Shown one piece after another: positions 13,905 through 22,407 of a DNA stretch of 64,000 nucleotides. Location: NCBI GenBank assembly GCA_006218025.1, contig VBWA01000004.1, positions 79,831-143,830 on the forward strand. The letters are read 5' to 3'. Below the pieces are notes generated by a model. That model was given only the letters and a program-made list of their open reading frames with translations, had not been told where the DNA came from and searched no databases. The stretch's first letter is position 1, and each line of letters begins with the position of its first letter. This DNA is from Rhodocyclaceae bacterium. GTDB taxonomy: Bacteria; Pseudomonadota; Gammaproteobacteria; Burkholderiales; Rhodocyclaceae. Both the position numbers and the translations under genes were made by a program.

Positions 13905-15062
13905 CTAGACCTCGACCCGATTCCGGCCACGCTGCTTCGCCCGGTAAAGCGCCGCATCCGCCTCGGCAATCAATGCTTCGACATCGGAGGCTTGCCCGAC
14001 GTCGCCCTGCGCTACCGAGAGACCAAGGCTCACGGTATAAGCCGGCAATGCCTTGTTGTGATGCGTTTCGATCTCGCGCCGAATACGCTCCGCGACATTC
14101 ATGGCTTCGACCATACCGGTATCGGGCAGAAGAATCACGAATTCTTCGCCGCCGAAGCGGGCGAAGATATCCGGCAGTCGCAGCATATGCGACGCACGAA
14201 CAGTGAAATCCTTGATGACAAGGTCGCCCACGTGGTGGCCGTACTTGTCGTTGACCTTCTTGAAGAAATCGATGTCGGACGTAATTGCGGCCAGTGGTCG
14301 ATGCGCGCGAGTGCTGCGCGCCCACTCCATCGCTGCCTGGGAGAAAAACGCCCGGCGGTTGAACGCGCCGGTCATCGGATCACGTGTCGCCATGAACTCA
14401 AGTTCGGCCCGCAACCGCTCGTTGGTCAGCAGGATGAATCCGACCGACAAACCCAGGACGCCTAGCGAAAACATCCCCAGGTACACCTGCTGAATCAGGT
14501 TGCGGTCGAAGATGTCGTCCGTTTGATCCACAGCGATTGACAGCGTGGTGATGCGCCAGACCGCTACGGCGACGCCAAGCATGAAAAACGCGCAGAGAAA
14601 GCGACTTCCAAATCCTGTCGGCTTGGCGCGCCAGGCGAGAACTGCCCCAGCCGAAAACAAGCCTATATGGGCAAGAGCCATGATGAAGATACGTCCCTGA
14701 TAATTGTGGCTACCGTACGTAAGCCACACGATCAGGATCACGACCGCGCCTATGCCGTCAAGCGTCGGGCGCCACTTCGGTTGCTGTCCCGAATAGCGCT
14801 GCAATCCGACAACGAGAAGGAGCTGCCCCAACAGGAGCGCGCTGCTCGCGACAACGATGGCAAGAACATCGGGAAAGATTCCACGCATGGAAGCAAGCCC
14901 CGACGCGCTGCCGATCAGTACGACCGCCATCGCCCAATCGTTCAATCCCTCGATATCGTCAGGAAAACTCCTTGCCTGCACCCACAGCACCAGTGCGCAG
15001 AACATCCCCAGCAAGTTGGCGACGAGAAGAAATGTGCGTGGATCGATAAGTTCCGTCATCAT
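13905..15062 (-). CDS. membrane diguanylate cyclase (GGDEF domain)
   Basis: A 385-residue protein with about six or seven hydrophobic helices in the first 205 residues and a cytoplasmic GGDEF domain. The active site is FARFGGEEF (GGEEF at residues 304-308). An RxxD inhibitory site (RLPD) lies five residues before it, so product inhibition by c-di-GMP is likely. The enzyme makes c-di-GMP from two GTP. No known sensor domain is recognisable; the membrane helices may sense something themselves. The start is taken at ATG 15062, with a second ATG directly after it. It is divergent from the flavodoxin gene. It is a possible but unproven source of signal for the LapD system at 52 kb. Confidence 0.9.
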   Translation of the reverse strand: MMTELIDPRTFLLVANLLGMFCALVLWVQARSFPDDIEGLNDWAMAVVLIGSASGLASMRGIFPDVLAIVVASSALLLGQLLLVVGLQRYSGQQPKWRPTLDGIGAVVILIVWLTYGSHNYQGRIFIMALAHIGLFSAGAVLAWRAKPTGFGSRFLCAFFMLGVAVAVWRITTLSIAVDQTDDIFDRNLIQQVYLGMFSLGVLGLSVGFILLTNERLRAELEFMATRDPMTGAFNRRAFFSQAAMEWARSTRAHRPLAAITSDIDFFKKVNDKYGHHVGDLVIKDFTVRASHMLRLPDIFARFGGEEFVILLPDTGMVEAMNVAERIRREIETHHNKALPAYTVSLGLSVAQGDVGQASDVEALIAEADAALYRAKQRGRNRVEV

Positions 15063-15175
15063 CAAGGGCGGAGTTCAATGAAGGTTTCTTGTTTCAGGCA
15101 AAGCGCGTAGCGAGGCTGAATCCTACGCGAGGAGCATGGACATGGGTGGACTCGAGGAGTGCATAATTCACGACC

Positions 15176-15667
15176 ATGAAAACTCTGCTCGTCGCCTACC
15201 ACTCGATGACCGGCGGCACCGAACAGATGGTGCGGGCGCTGGCCGCCGGTGCCGCTGCAGAAGATGGCGTCACAACGCGTCTGCTGCATGCCTCGGACGC
15301 GCGAGCCACCGATGTGATCGCCGCCGATGGCTACGTATTTGCCACCCCGGAAAATCTCGCGGCAATCTCGGGACTGATGAAGGATTTCTTCGACCGCTGC
15401 TACTACCCCGCGCTCGACCGGATCAACGGCAGGCCCTACGCGGCTCTGGTCTGTGCCGGCAGCGACGGACAGAACGCGGTACGGCAGATCGAGCGCATCG
15501 CCACCGGGTGGCGCCTGCGGCGTGTTGCCGAGCCAGTGATCGTATGTACCCAGGCGCAAACGGCGGAAGAGATTCTCGCGCCGAAAGCCATCGCCCGAAT
15601 GGACCTCGATCGCTGCAGGGAACTGGGCGCGGCACTGGCGGCCGGACTGGCCATGGGCGCGTTCTAG
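15176..15667 (+). CDS. flavodoxin / NAD(P)H-dependent FMN reductase family protein
   Basis: A 163-residue protein with a flavodoxin-like fold. The N-terminal strand and phosphate-binding loop (LLVAYHSMTGGTEQM) are typical of FMN-binding flavodoxins, and GYVFATPENLAAISGLMKDFFDRCYYP matches the second loop of NAD(P)H:quinone/FMN reductases. It probably binds FMN and carries electrons or reduces quinones; the substrate cannot be inferred. It ends 18 bases before a hairpin shared with lysC. Confidence 0.75.
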   Translation: MKTLLVAYHSMTGGTEQMVRALAAGAAAEDGVTTRLLHASDARATDVIAADGYVFATPENLAAISGLMKDFFDRCYYPALDRINGRPYAALVCAGSDGQNAVRQIERIATGWRLRRVAEPVIVCTQAQTAEEILAPKAIARMDLDRCRELGAALAAGLAMGAF

Positions 15668-15684
15668 CAGTCCCCAAACAAGAA

Positions 15685-15707
15685 CCCCGGCGCGCGGCCG
15701 GGGCTTT
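15685..15707 (+). terminator. likely bidirectional terminator between flavodoxin gene and lysC
   Basis: CCCCGGC (15685-15691) pairs with GCCGGGG (15697-15703) across a five-base loop. CTTTGTCTT follows on the plus strand, and TTCTTGTTT follows on the minus strand. The two flanking genes converge here, so it can end both transcripts. Confidence 0.65.
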
Positions 15708-15744
15708 GTCTTGCCGCGACGGAAAGATCCGTTTCGAGCCAGCG

Positions 15745-16986
15745 TCAGGCCGGTTGCTGATCCAGTTCAAAGACCTTGTGCAGAACCCGCACGGCCAGTT
15801 CGAGGTACTTCTCGTCGACCACGACCGAAATCTTGATTTCGGAGGTCGAGATCATCTGAATGTTGATACCTTCCTCGGCCAGGGTGCGGAACATCTTGCT
15901 GGCCACGCCCGGATGGGAACGCATGCCGACGCCGACGGCAGAAACCTTGCAAATCTTGTTGTCGCCGGCGATGGCGCGCGCGCCAATGTGCGGCTTGATC
16001 TGGTCTTCCAGAAGTTTCTTGGTGCGGGCAAATTCACCGCGATTGACCGTGAAGGAAAAATCCGTCGTTCCGTCGTGACCAACGTTCTGGATGATCATGT
16101 CGACGTCGATGTTGGCGTCGGCGATCGGGCCGAGAATCTGGTAGGCGATGCCGGGACGGTCGGGCACGCCAAGCACCGTGAGCTTGGCCTCGTCGCGATT
16201 GAAGGCGATGCCGGAAATGATCGGTTGTTCCATGGTGTTGTCTTCCTCGAAAGTGATGAGCGTGCCGCTGGTCTCCTGGCCTTCTTCCTCGAAGCTGGAG
16301 AGCACACGCAACTTGACCTTGTACTTGCCGGCGAACTCGACAGAGCGTATCTGCAGCACCTTGGAGCCGAGGCTGGCCATTTCCAGCATTTCCTCGAAAG
16401 TGATGCGATCCAGCTTCCTCGCCTCGGGCACGATGCGGGGGTCGGTCGTATAGACGCCATCGACATCGGTATAGATCTGGCATTCCTCCGCCGTCAGCGC
16501 TGCCGCCAGCGCCACAGCCGAGGTATCCGAGCCGCCGCGCCCCAGCGTGGTGATGTTGCCGTCGGCATCAACCCCCTGAAAGCCGGCGACGATGATGACC
16601 GTATCGTCGTCGAGATCGCGGCGCATATTGGCATCGTCGATCTGGAGAATGCGCGCCTTGGTGAAGGTGCTGTCGGTCAGCACCCTGACCTGGCCACCGG
16701 TGTAACTCCTGGCCTTGAGGCCGAGATCGCGGATCGCCATCGCCAGCAGGGCGATCGTGACCTGCTCGCCGGTGGAAATCATCACGTCGAGCTCGCGTGC
16801 GTCGGGCTGCGGCGAAACATCCTTGGCCAGGGCGATCAGGCGGTTGGTCTCGCCGCTCATGGCGGATACCACGACCACCAGTTGATGCCCCTGCGCCTTC
16901 CAGCGCGCGACGCGCTTGGCGACGCTGCGAATGCGGTCCGGTGACCCCATCGATGTGCCGCCGTATTTTTGAACTATCAAAGCCAT
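15745..16986 (-). CDS. lysC: aspartokinase (aspartate kinase), lysine-sensitive type
   Basis: A 413-residue aspartate kinase catalysing the first step of the Lys/Thr/Met pathway. The kinase domain begins MALIVQKYGGTSMGSPDRI. Substrate-binding segments are STGEQVTIALLAMAI and GRGGSDTSAVALA. Two C-terminal ACT domains (about residues 265-405, including VGHDGTTDFSFTV and GVGMRSHPGVASKMF) mediate feedback inhibition. The start MALIVQKYGG is the usual one; 35 upstream codons in the open frame are not family-like. The pathway partner dapA is at 28.2 kb. Confidence 0.95.
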   Translation of the reverse strand: MALIVQKYGGTSMGSPDRIRSVAKRVARWKAQGHQLVVVVSAMSGETNRLIALAKDVSPQPDARELDVMISTGEQVTIALLAMAIRDLGLKARSYTGGQVRVLTDSTFTKARILQIDDANMRRDLDDDTVIIVAGFQGVDADGNITTLGRGGSDTSAVALAAALTAEECQIYTDVDGVYTTDPRIVPEARKLDRITFEEMLEMASLGSKVLQIRSVEFAGKYKVKLRVLSSFEEEGQETSGTLITFEEDNTMEQPIISGIAFNRDEAKLTVLGVPDRPGIAYQILGPIADANIDVDMIIQNVGHDGTTDFSFTVNRGEFARTKKLLEDQIKPHIGARAIAGDNKICKVSAVGVGMRSHPGVASKMFRTLAEEGINIQMISTSEIKISVVVDEKYLELAVRVLHKVFELDQQPA

Positions 16987-17111
16987 TGCCGTGTTTCGCC
17001 TTTGGAAAACCACGAATTTTACCCGATAGTTCCCATCGCAAAACCACCCGCTGGCCAACACCCGTTGCAACGACTTTTTACTCCTGCGCATTTATGTCGC
17101 AACAATTTTCC

Positions 17112-17166
17112 TTGTATGGCAGAGGAATTTGTCCTATAGTTTTGGACATATTACTTCAGTAATATG
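17112..17166 (+). promoter_or_regulatory. promoter with two inverted repeats upstream of the HTH gene
   Basis: TTGTAT (17112-17117) and TATAGT (17135-17140) are 17 bases apart, a reasonable sigma-70 promoter. TGTCC (17130-17134) and GGACA (17144-17148) flank the -10 element. Just downstream is a perfect palindrome, CATATTAC-ttca-GTAATATG (17147-17166). Both repeats sit where a repressor would block transcription, so autoregulation by the downstream HTH protein is a natural guess. Confidence 0.55.
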
Positions 17167-17229
17167 TTTTAGACGTTTGGTGTATCCCAATGTATTCGTT
17201 TGACGACCATAAACTCAAGGAGTAGCTAG

Positions 17230-17532
17230 ATGAAAGCCAACGACAAAGTCGATGCCCGGGAAATTCGCCGCAAGCTGGGCATGAATCAGCAACAGTTCTG
17301 GTCCAGGCTGGGTGTCACACAGAGCGGCGGCTCGCGCTACGAGAGCGGCCGCAACATGCCGCGCCCGGTTCAGCAACTGCTGCGCCTGGTTCACGTAGAG
17401 CAAATTGACATCCAGAAGATCAAGCGCGACGACTATGAAGTCGTCGAGTATCTGCGCTCGGCCAAGCCGGGTCTGTTCAAGGAACTGAAGAAAGACGCCA
17501 AGGCCGCCCTCAAGAGCAAGAAGGGCGCCTGA
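17230..17532 (+). CDS. small helix-turn-helix DNA-binding protein (XRE-like)
   Basis: A 100-residue basic protein. Residues 8-60 (AREIRRKLGMNQQQFWSRLGVTQSGGSRYESG) fit a Cro/C1-type helix-turn-helix, with the recognition helix around TQSGGSRYESG. The C-terminus is lysine-rich. CAAGGAG lies eight bases upstream of the ATG. The promoter region carries two inverted repeats, consistent with self-regulation. It is not linked to toxin or phage genes and sits alone between lysC and a radical SAM gene. Its target genes are unknown. Confidence 0.75.
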   Translation: MKANDKVDAREIRRKLGMNQQQFWSRLGVTQSGGSRYESGRNMPRPVQQLLRLVHVEQIDIQKIKRDDYEVVEYLRSAKPGLFKELKKDAKAALKSKKGA

Positions 17533-17539
17533 CGCCGGA

Positions 17540-18385
17540 TCAGGGACTGACGCGCACCGCCAGCCCGAGTTGGCGGATGCGTTCCGCCATTTCCTCCATC
17601 CATTCCGCTTCCATGCGCCCCAACCGGGGCGCTTCTTTTTGCAGGGATGGCCGCGCCAGACTGTACAAATGCACGCCGGCGAGAGCTGGCGCCAAAGGAG
17701 CCAGCAGCCCCAGATAGGCCTGGATGTCCTGCTCGGACGGCAATTCGCCGTCGATGCGGAACAGGCAGGTCTGCACCCAGGTCGGCGCCAATGCCGCACA
17801 AGCGGCCAGGCGCCTTGCCACACGTTCCGGCCGGACACGAGTGCCATTGATGCGAGCCAGGCCCGTCGCGGTTCCGGCATCGACTTTGAACCAGACCTCG
17901 CCTCCTGCCTTGCCGATTCCTGCAATGCCCGTCTGCACGGCTTTGCGGTCGAGCAGGCTCCCGTTTGTGATCAGGCGCATGACGAGCTTGCCGGCCAGAC
18001 CGTGTGCGACCAGCACGCGCTCCGCCAGCGCCACCGCCTGCGCAAATTCGGCAGCGCTGGTCGGCTCGCCATTTCCCGAAAACGCCAGGTCGACCAGTCG
18101 GCGGGCGCCTGCGGGAACGCGCGTCGCCATGAAGTCGCCTGAGCAGGCCCAGGTCAGAAACTCATTCAGTTCGCGCTCAAGCAGCGCCAAATCAATCGGT
18201 GGCGGCCCGCCACGCGTCAGACCGGGAACCTGACAATAGATGCAGCGCCAGTTGCAGGCATTGTTGGGGTTCAGATTGATGCCAACCGAAACGCCGCCGG
18301 CCCTGCGCGAAATGACCGGATATACATAGCGCATGGCGGCGCTGTCGCGGGAGTGGTCTTCCGTCTTGAGCAGAATGCGGGACAT
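17540..18385 (-). CDS. radical SAM protein
   Basis: A 281-residue radical SAM enzyme. The 4Fe-4S cluster motif is CNWRCIYC (CxxxCxxC), preceded by VGINLNPNNACNW and followed by VPGLTRGGPPP. The glycine-rich SAM contact is DLAFSGNGEPT and a later strand reads VMRLITNGSLL. Residues beyond the core give no clear substrate clue. It is divergent from queD by 140 bases, and QueE of the same pathway is also a radical SAM enzyme, but the cluster motif and length do not by themselves identify this as QueE. It converges with the HTH gene, with 7 bases between stops. Confidence 0.8.
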   Translation of the reverse strand: MSRILLKTEDHSRDSAAMRYVYPVISRRAGGVSVGINLNPNNACNWRCIYCQVPGLTRGGPPPIDLALLERELNEFLTWACSGDFMATRVPAGARRLVDLAFSGNGEPTSAAEFAQAVALAERVLVAHGLAGKLVMRLITNGSLLDRKAVQTGIAGIGKAGGEVWFKVDAGTATGLARINGTRVRPERVARRLAACAALAPTWVQTCLFRIDGELPSEQDIQAYLGLLAPLAPALAGVHLYSLARPSLQKEAPRLGRMEAEWMEEMAERIRQLGLAVRVSP

Positions 18386-18421
18386 GGCAAATCAACAGTG
18401 TCGGAAAATTGCGGCAAGGCC

Positions 18422-18446
18422 AGAAGTCGGCGCTGGCAGGACGGCG
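18422..18446 (+). repeat. interspersed 25-bp repeat, copy 3 (intergenic, upstream of queD)
   Basis: 19 of 25 matches to copy 1; the AAGTCGGCGCTGG and ACGGCG blocks are kept. It lies in the radical SAM/queD intergenic region. Confidence 0.6.
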
Positions 18447-18458
18447 CGGCGGCACGGC

Positions 18459-18464
18459 TATAAT
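18459..18464 (+). promoter_or_regulatory. candidate -10 element for queD
   Basis: A perfect TATAAT followed by GCGCGCC lies 62 bases before the queD ATG. No clear -35 hexamer is present; an interspersed-repeat copy (18422-18446) occupies the position where a -35 would be. Confidence 0.4.
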
Positions 18465-18525
18465 GCGCGCCAGACCTGCCACTGGCCTCAGCGACCACTT
18501 TGCCACAAACACGGCACTCCCGACC

Positions 18526-18978
18526 ATGCGTATAACCCGCCGCCTCGAATTCGACGCGGGCCACCGAATTCCGAATCATCTGAGCCAGTGCCGCCACCTG
18601 CACGGGCACCGCTACGCGCTTGAAGTCACGCTCGGCGGCAGCGTCATCGACGCGGCAGGACGGCCGGACGATGGCATGGTGATGGACTTCTCCGAAGTCA
18701 AGGCCATCGCCAAGCAGCACGTGGTGGACGCCTGGGACCATGCTTTTCTGGTCTGGCGCGGCGACGAGGCGATAGCGAGCTTTCTCGCCGGATTGCCGGA
18801 CCACAAGACAGTCGTGCTCGACGCCGTCCCGACCGCGGAGAATCTGGCCCGTATCGCCTTTTCGATTCTCGATCCGCTGTATCGCGACAGTTACGGCAAT
18901 CATCTGCACCTCGAGCGAATCCGGCTATACGAGACTCCCAACTGCTGGGCCGATGCGACACGCGAAGATCTCGCCTGA
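18526..18978 (+). CDS. queD: 6-carboxytetrahydropterin synthase (QueD)
   Basis: A 150-residue enzyme of the PTPS/QueD family that makes 6-carboxy-tetrahydropterin from dihydroneopterin triphosphate, an early step to queuosine and other 7-deazaguanines. The zinc-ligand histidines are in FDAGHRIPNH and CRHLHGHRYALEV. The catalytic cysteine is in LSQCRHLHGH. The C-terminal active-site segment is IRLYETPNCWAD. The start at 18526 gives the normal N-terminus MRITRRLEFDAGH. It is divergent from the radical SAM gene. Confidence 0.92.
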   Translation: MRITRRLEFDAGHRIPNHLSQCRHLHGHRYALEVTLGGSVIDAAGRPDDGMVMDFSEVKAIAKQHVVDAWDHAFLVWRGDEAIASFLAGLPDHKTVVLDAVPTAENLARIAFSILDPLYRDSYGNHLHLERIRLYETPNCWADATREDLA

Positions 18979-19051
18979 CGCCTGACGGTCCGCCACCGGT
19001 TCCGCTCAGCGGAACAAAATGGCACGACTCGCGTTTCTCTGCAATTGGCAA

Positions 19052-19080
19052 TTGTTTCCCGGGTATTCCAATGCTATGGT
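19052..19080 (+). promoter_or_regulatory. promoter of the acyl-CoA ligase cluster
   Basis: TTGTTT (19052-19057) and TATGGT (19075-19080) are spaced by 17 bases, 47 bases before the ligase ATG, in the 149-base gap after queD. Reasonable sigma-70 match; not otherwise tested. Confidence 0.45.
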
Positions 19081-19127
19081 TGCCGTCAATTGGCGCACGA
19101 CCAAGAAAACAGAGAGGAGAACGACAA

Positions 19128-20759
19128 ATGCATGGCTTGATGATGAATCGGCCGCTGATGATTTCAGCGCTCCTGCAGCACGCCAGCCAGAACCACAGCG
19201 ATACTGAAATCGTATCCCGCCTGCCCGTCGGGGGAACGCATCGCTATGCCTATCACGATGCCCACCACCGCTCGCGGCAACTGGTACGCGTCCTGCTGGC
19301 CCTGGGCGTCAACGCGGAAGACCGCATCGGCACGCTGGCCTGGAATACCCACCGGCATTTCGAGATCTACTATGCCGTCTCGGGCATGGCCGCGATCTGC
19401 CACACCATCAACCCGCGCCTGTTCCCCGAGCAGATTGCCTACATCACCAACCACGCCGACGATCGCTTCATCTTCTTCGACGTGAACTTCGCCGGTCTGG
19501 TCGAGGCGCTGGCGCCGCTTTGTCCCGGCGTCAAGGGCTGGGTCGCAATGTGCAGCCGCGACCAAATGCCGTCGAATGCGATACCGAGCCTGCTCTGCTA
19601 CGAAGAGCTGCTGGCAGCGCAGAGCGACGACTACGAATGGCCGGAGTTCGACGAAAACACGGCGTCGTCGCTGTGCTACACCTCGGGCACCACCGGCAAT
19701 CCCAAGGGCGTCCTCTACTCGCACCGCTCCACCGTGCTGCACGCATTTGGGTCGAGCCTGCCGGACGGGCTGGGAGCCTCGGCGCGCGAATGCATCCTGC
19801 CGGTGGTGCCGATGTTTCACGTCAATGCATGGGGTCTGCCCTACGCCGCGGCGTTGACCGGCGCGAAGCTCGTCATGCCGGGGCCGCATCTGGATGGCGC
19901 CAGCCTGTATTCACTGTTCGAGGCCGAAGGCGTCACCATGTCGGCCGGTGTGCCGACCATCTGGCTCGGCCTGCTGCAATACCTGCAAGCCAACAAGCTC
20001 AAGCTGTCCACCGTCAAGCGTCTGGTCATCGGCGGCTCGGCGGCGCCACCGGCCATGATCCGCGCCTTCGACGAGCAGTTCGACATCACCGTGCTGCATG
20101 CCTGGGGCATGACCGAAATGAGTCCGCTGGGCACCGTCAACACCTACAAGAAGAAACATCTGGCACTGTCGGCGGAAGAACGCGACCGCATCCGCCTCAA
20201 GCAGGGCCGCAGCATCTTCGGCGTGGAGATGAAGATCGTCGACGGCAATGGCGATGCGCTGCCAAACGACGGCAAGGCTTTTGGCGATCTGCTGGTGCGC
20301 GGCCCGTGGATCACCAGCGGCTACTACAAGAGCGAAGGCGGCGACCTGCGCAACGGCTGGTTTCCCACCGGGGACGTCGCCACCATCGATCCGGATGGCT
20401 ACATGCAGATCACCGACCGTTCGAAGGATGTCATCAAGTCCGGCGGCGAATGGATTTCCTCGATCGACCTTGAAAACATCGCCGTGGCCCACCCGGCGGT
20501 TACCGAAGCCGCGGTAATCGGCGCACCCCACCCGAAGTGGGACGAACGCCCGCTGCTGGTCGTCATCAGGAAGGCCGGGCAGGAAGTCAGCCGTGAAGAG
20601 CTGATTGCCTTCTACGAAGGCAAGGTGGCGAAGTGGTGGATACCCGACGATGTGGTCTTCGTCGATGACCTGCCGCACACAGCCACCGGCAAGCTTTCCA
20701 AGTTGCAGTTGCGCGAGCGCCTGCGTGATTATCGTTTTAGCGACGGCCGCTCTGCTTAA
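19128..20759 (+). CDS. AMP-dependent acyl-CoA synthetase (medium/long-chain fatty-acid type)
   Basis: A 543-residue adenylate-forming enzyme activating a carboxylic acid to its CoA thioester. The P-loop is [18 protein letters not shown] and other core motifs are [26 protein letters not shown] and [15 protein letters not shown]. The C-terminal catalytic lysine lies in [15 protein letters not shown]. It resembles the AlkK/DmdB type. AGGAG precedes the ATG at 19128. It is followed by a glutathione S-transferase and an enoyl-CoA hydratase, so a small catabolic cluster for a fatty or aromatic acid is plausible; the actual acid cannot be read from sequence. Confidence 0.9.
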   Translation: MHGLMMNRPLMISALLQHASQNHSDTEIVSRLPVGGTHRYAYHDAHHRSRQLVRVLLALGVNAEDRIGTLAWNTHRHFEIYYAVSGMAAICHTINPRLFPEQIAYITNHADDRFIFFDVNFAGLVEALAPLCPGVKGWVAMCSRDQMPSNAIPSLLCYEELLAAQSDDYEWPEFDENTASSLCYTSGTTGNPKGVLYSHRSTVLHAFGSSLPDGLGASARECILPVVPMFHVNAWGLPYAAALTGAKLVMPGPHLDGASLYSLFEAEGVTMSAGVPTIWLGLLQYLQANKLKLSTVKRLVIGGSAAPPAMIRAFDEQFDITVLHAWGMTEMSPLGTVNTYKKKHLALSAEERDRIRLKQGRSIFGVEMKIVDGNGDALPNDGKAFGDLLVRGPWITSGYYKSEGGDLRNGWFPTGDVATIDPDGYMQITDRSKDVIKSGGEWISSIDLENIAVAHPAVTEAAVIGAPHPKWDERPLLVVIRKAGQEVSREELIAFYEGKVAKWWIPDDVVFVDDLPHTATGKLSKLQLRERLRDYRFSDGRSA

Positions 20760-20779
20760 CGCCGATAAAGCCGGCGTTA
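20757..20779 (+). terminator. hairpin after the acyl-CoA ligase gene, weak terminator or attenuator
   Basis: TAACGCCG (20757-20764, starting in the ligase stop codon) pairs with CGGCGTTA (20772-20779) around a seven-base loop. Only a short T stretch follows, so it may reduce rather than end transcription into the downstream GST gene. Confidence 0.4.
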
Positions 20780-20814
20780 GCCTTTACTGAAACTTCGTTT
20801 TCCTGGAGCATGAA

Positions 20815-21480
20815 TTGACGACACCCATTACTCTCTGCGGCTTTGCCGTCAGCAATTACTACAACAAGGTCAAGCTTTCCCTGCTGGAGAAAGACCTTCC
20901 CTTCGCCGAAGCGCTCGTGTTCACGTCACAAAAAGAAGAGATGCTGGCCGAGTCGCCGATGGGCAAGGTACCGTTTCTGCGGACCGCCAAAGGCGTACTC
21001 AGCGAATCGCAGGTGCTTACCGAGTTCATCGAAGACAGCTGGCCCGAGCCCGCGCTCTATCCGCGTGACGCCTTTGAGCGGGCGAAATGCCGCGAACTGA
21101 TCGAACACCTCGAACTGCATGTCGAATTGCCGGCGCGGCGCCTGTATGCGGAAGCTTTTTTTGGCGGCACGGTATCCGAGGAAACCAAGAAGGAAGTCGC
21201 GTCCCTGCTTGAAAAAGGCCTCAAGAGTCTGGCGCGGCTGGCCCGTTTTTCGCCCTTCATCGGCGGCGAAAGTTTTACCCACGCCGATTGCGCCGCCTGG
21301 GTGCATCTGCCCCTCGTCAGCCAGGCCACGCGCAAGATCTACGGACGTGATTTCATCGATGAATTTCTGCCGCAAGCCAAGGCTTACCTCAAACTGATTG
21401 GTGAACGGCCGCACGCGCAGAAAGTGAACGAAGACCGCAAGGCGGCCATGGAAGCCTTCATGTCGCGACCAAAAAAATGA
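20815..21480 (+). CDS. glutathione S-transferase family protein
   Basis: A 221-residue GST with an N-terminal thioredoxin-like domain (ITLCGFAVSNYYNKVKLSLLEKDLPF, with cis-Pro in MGKVPFLRT and the glutathione contact LSESQVLTEFIED) and an all-helical C-terminal domain. Start: TTG at 20815, six bases after GGAG; no ATG or GTG in frame gives a full domain. An ATG at 20810 opens a three-codon frame ATGAATTGA that overlaps this start. The stop overlaps the next gene's ATG. It probably detoxifies or isomerises an intermediate of the surrounding acyl-CoA cluster, an inference from position only. Confidence 0.85.
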   Translation: MTTPITLCGFAVSNYYNKVKLSLLEKDLPFAEALVFTSQKEEMLAESPMGKVPFLRTAKGVLSESQVLTEFIEDSWPEPALYPRDAFERAKCRELIEHLELHVELPARRLYAEAFFGGTVSEETKKEVASLLEKGLKSLARLARFSPFIGGESFTHADCAAWVHLPLVSQATRKIYGRDFIDEFLPQAKAYLKLIGERPHAQKVNEDRKAAMEAFMSRPKK

Positions 21481-22247
21481 GCAAGACAGTCCGTACCGGG
21501 CTGACCGATGGCGTATTCCACATTGAAATGGCCCGGCCGGAGAAGAAGAATGCGCTCACCGCAGAGATGTACCAGACGATGGCGAATGCACTTGCAGCCG
21601 CCGAGGCCGATCCTGCGGTGCTGGTCATCCTGATTTCCGGCGCGGGTGGCAACTTCACTGCCGGAAACGATCTGCACGACTTCCTCGACAAGCCGCCGAT
21701 GGATGAAAACGCGCCGGTATTCCGCTTCATCAATGGCTTCGCCAGGCTGCAGAAGCCCTTCGTCGCCGCCGTCGAAGGCGTCGCTGTCGGGGTCGGCACC
21801 ACCATGCTGCTGCATTGCGACCTGGTGTATGCAGGGGCCACCGCACGCTTCGCCCTGCCCTTCGCCAATCTAGGCCTGACGCCGGAAGCCGCGTCGAGCC
21901 TGTTGCTGCCCCTGCGGGCGGGTCACGCGCGGGCCGCGGAGATGCTGATGCTGGGGGAAGCCTTCTCCGCGCAGCGTGCGCTGGAAGTCGGGATCGTTAA
22001 CGCGGTGCTGCCCGATGCACAAGTGCTGGAGCATGCGCTCGAGCGCTGTCGCAAATTGACCACCCAGCCGGCCGCATCGTTACGCCTCACCAAGCAATTG
22101 ATGAAACGCGCACAACAGGCCTTGATCGGCGAAACCATGAACGTCGAGGCCGAGGTGTTCAAGCAGCGGCTGGTGTCGCCCGATGCCAGGGAAGCCTTCG
22201 CCGCCTTCTTCGAAAAGCGCAGGCCGGATTTCGCGAAATTCAACTAG
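21477..22247 (+). CDS. enoyl-CoA hydratase/isomerase family protein
   Basis: A 256-residue crotonase-fold enzyme. The oxyanion-hole segments are ALTAEMYQ...SGAGGNFTAGNDLHDF and VAAVEGVAVGVGTTMLLHCDLV. One glutamate of the usual catalytic pair is not obvious at the standard place, so hydratase and isomerase roles cannot be separated. Its ATG overlaps the GST stop as ATGA, which implies coupled translation. It is the last gene of the ligase-GST-hydratase cluster and ends 49 bases before tRNA-Ser. Confidence 0.88.
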   Translation: MSKTVRTGLTDGVFHIEMARPEKKNALTAEMYQTMANALAAAEADPAVLVILISGAGGNFTAGNDLHDFLDKPPMDENAPVFRFINGFARLQKPFVAAVEGVAVGVGTTMLLHCDLVYAGATARFALPFANLGLTPEAASSLLLPLRAGHARAAEMLMLGEAFSAQRALEVGIVNAVLPDAQVLEHALERCRKLTTQPAASLRLTKQLMKRAQQALIGETMNVEAEVFKQRLVSPDAREAFAAFFEKRRPDFAKFN

Positions 22248-22278
22248 ACCCGGCGGAAAGAGCAGGCGACCGCGGTGC

Positions 22279-22284
22279 TAAAAT
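22279..22284 (+). promoter_or_regulatory. candidate -10 element of tRNA-Ser
   Basis: TAAAAT lies 12 bases before the tRNA. This hexamer recurs at other tRNA and operon starts in the window. No clear -35 is visible. Confidence 0.4.
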
Positions 22285-22296
22285 CCGCGGCCCGAC

Positions 22297-22386
22297 GGAT
22301 GGGTGGCAGAGCGGTTGAATGCACCGGTCTTGAAAACCGGCGAAGGTGCAAGCCTTCCGTGAGTTCGAATCTCACCCCATCCGCCA
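22297..22386 (+). tRNA. tRNA-Ser(UGA)
   Basis: Complete class-II tRNA of 90 bases. The acceptor GGATGGG pairs with CCCATCC. The anticodon stem CCGGT/ACCGG encloses the loop CTTGAAA with anticodon TGA. A long variable arm (CGAAGGTGCAAGCCTTCCG) follows, then T-arm GAGTTCGAATCTC and an encoded CCA. Confidence 0.96.
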
Positions 22387-22407
22387 ATTCCGTGCCGCGA
22401 GCGTCAT

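Noticed and set aside
15136..16944. 602-codon open frame on the plus strand
   Set aside because: It is antisense to lysC (15745-16986), and its protein is low-complexity His/Asp/Arg-rich with no family features. Such shadows are typical of high-GC DNA.
17540..18385. Calling the radical SAM gene queE from its queD neighbour
   Set aside because: The cluster motif CxxxCxxC and overall length do not distinguish it, and the genes are divergent. Left unnamed.
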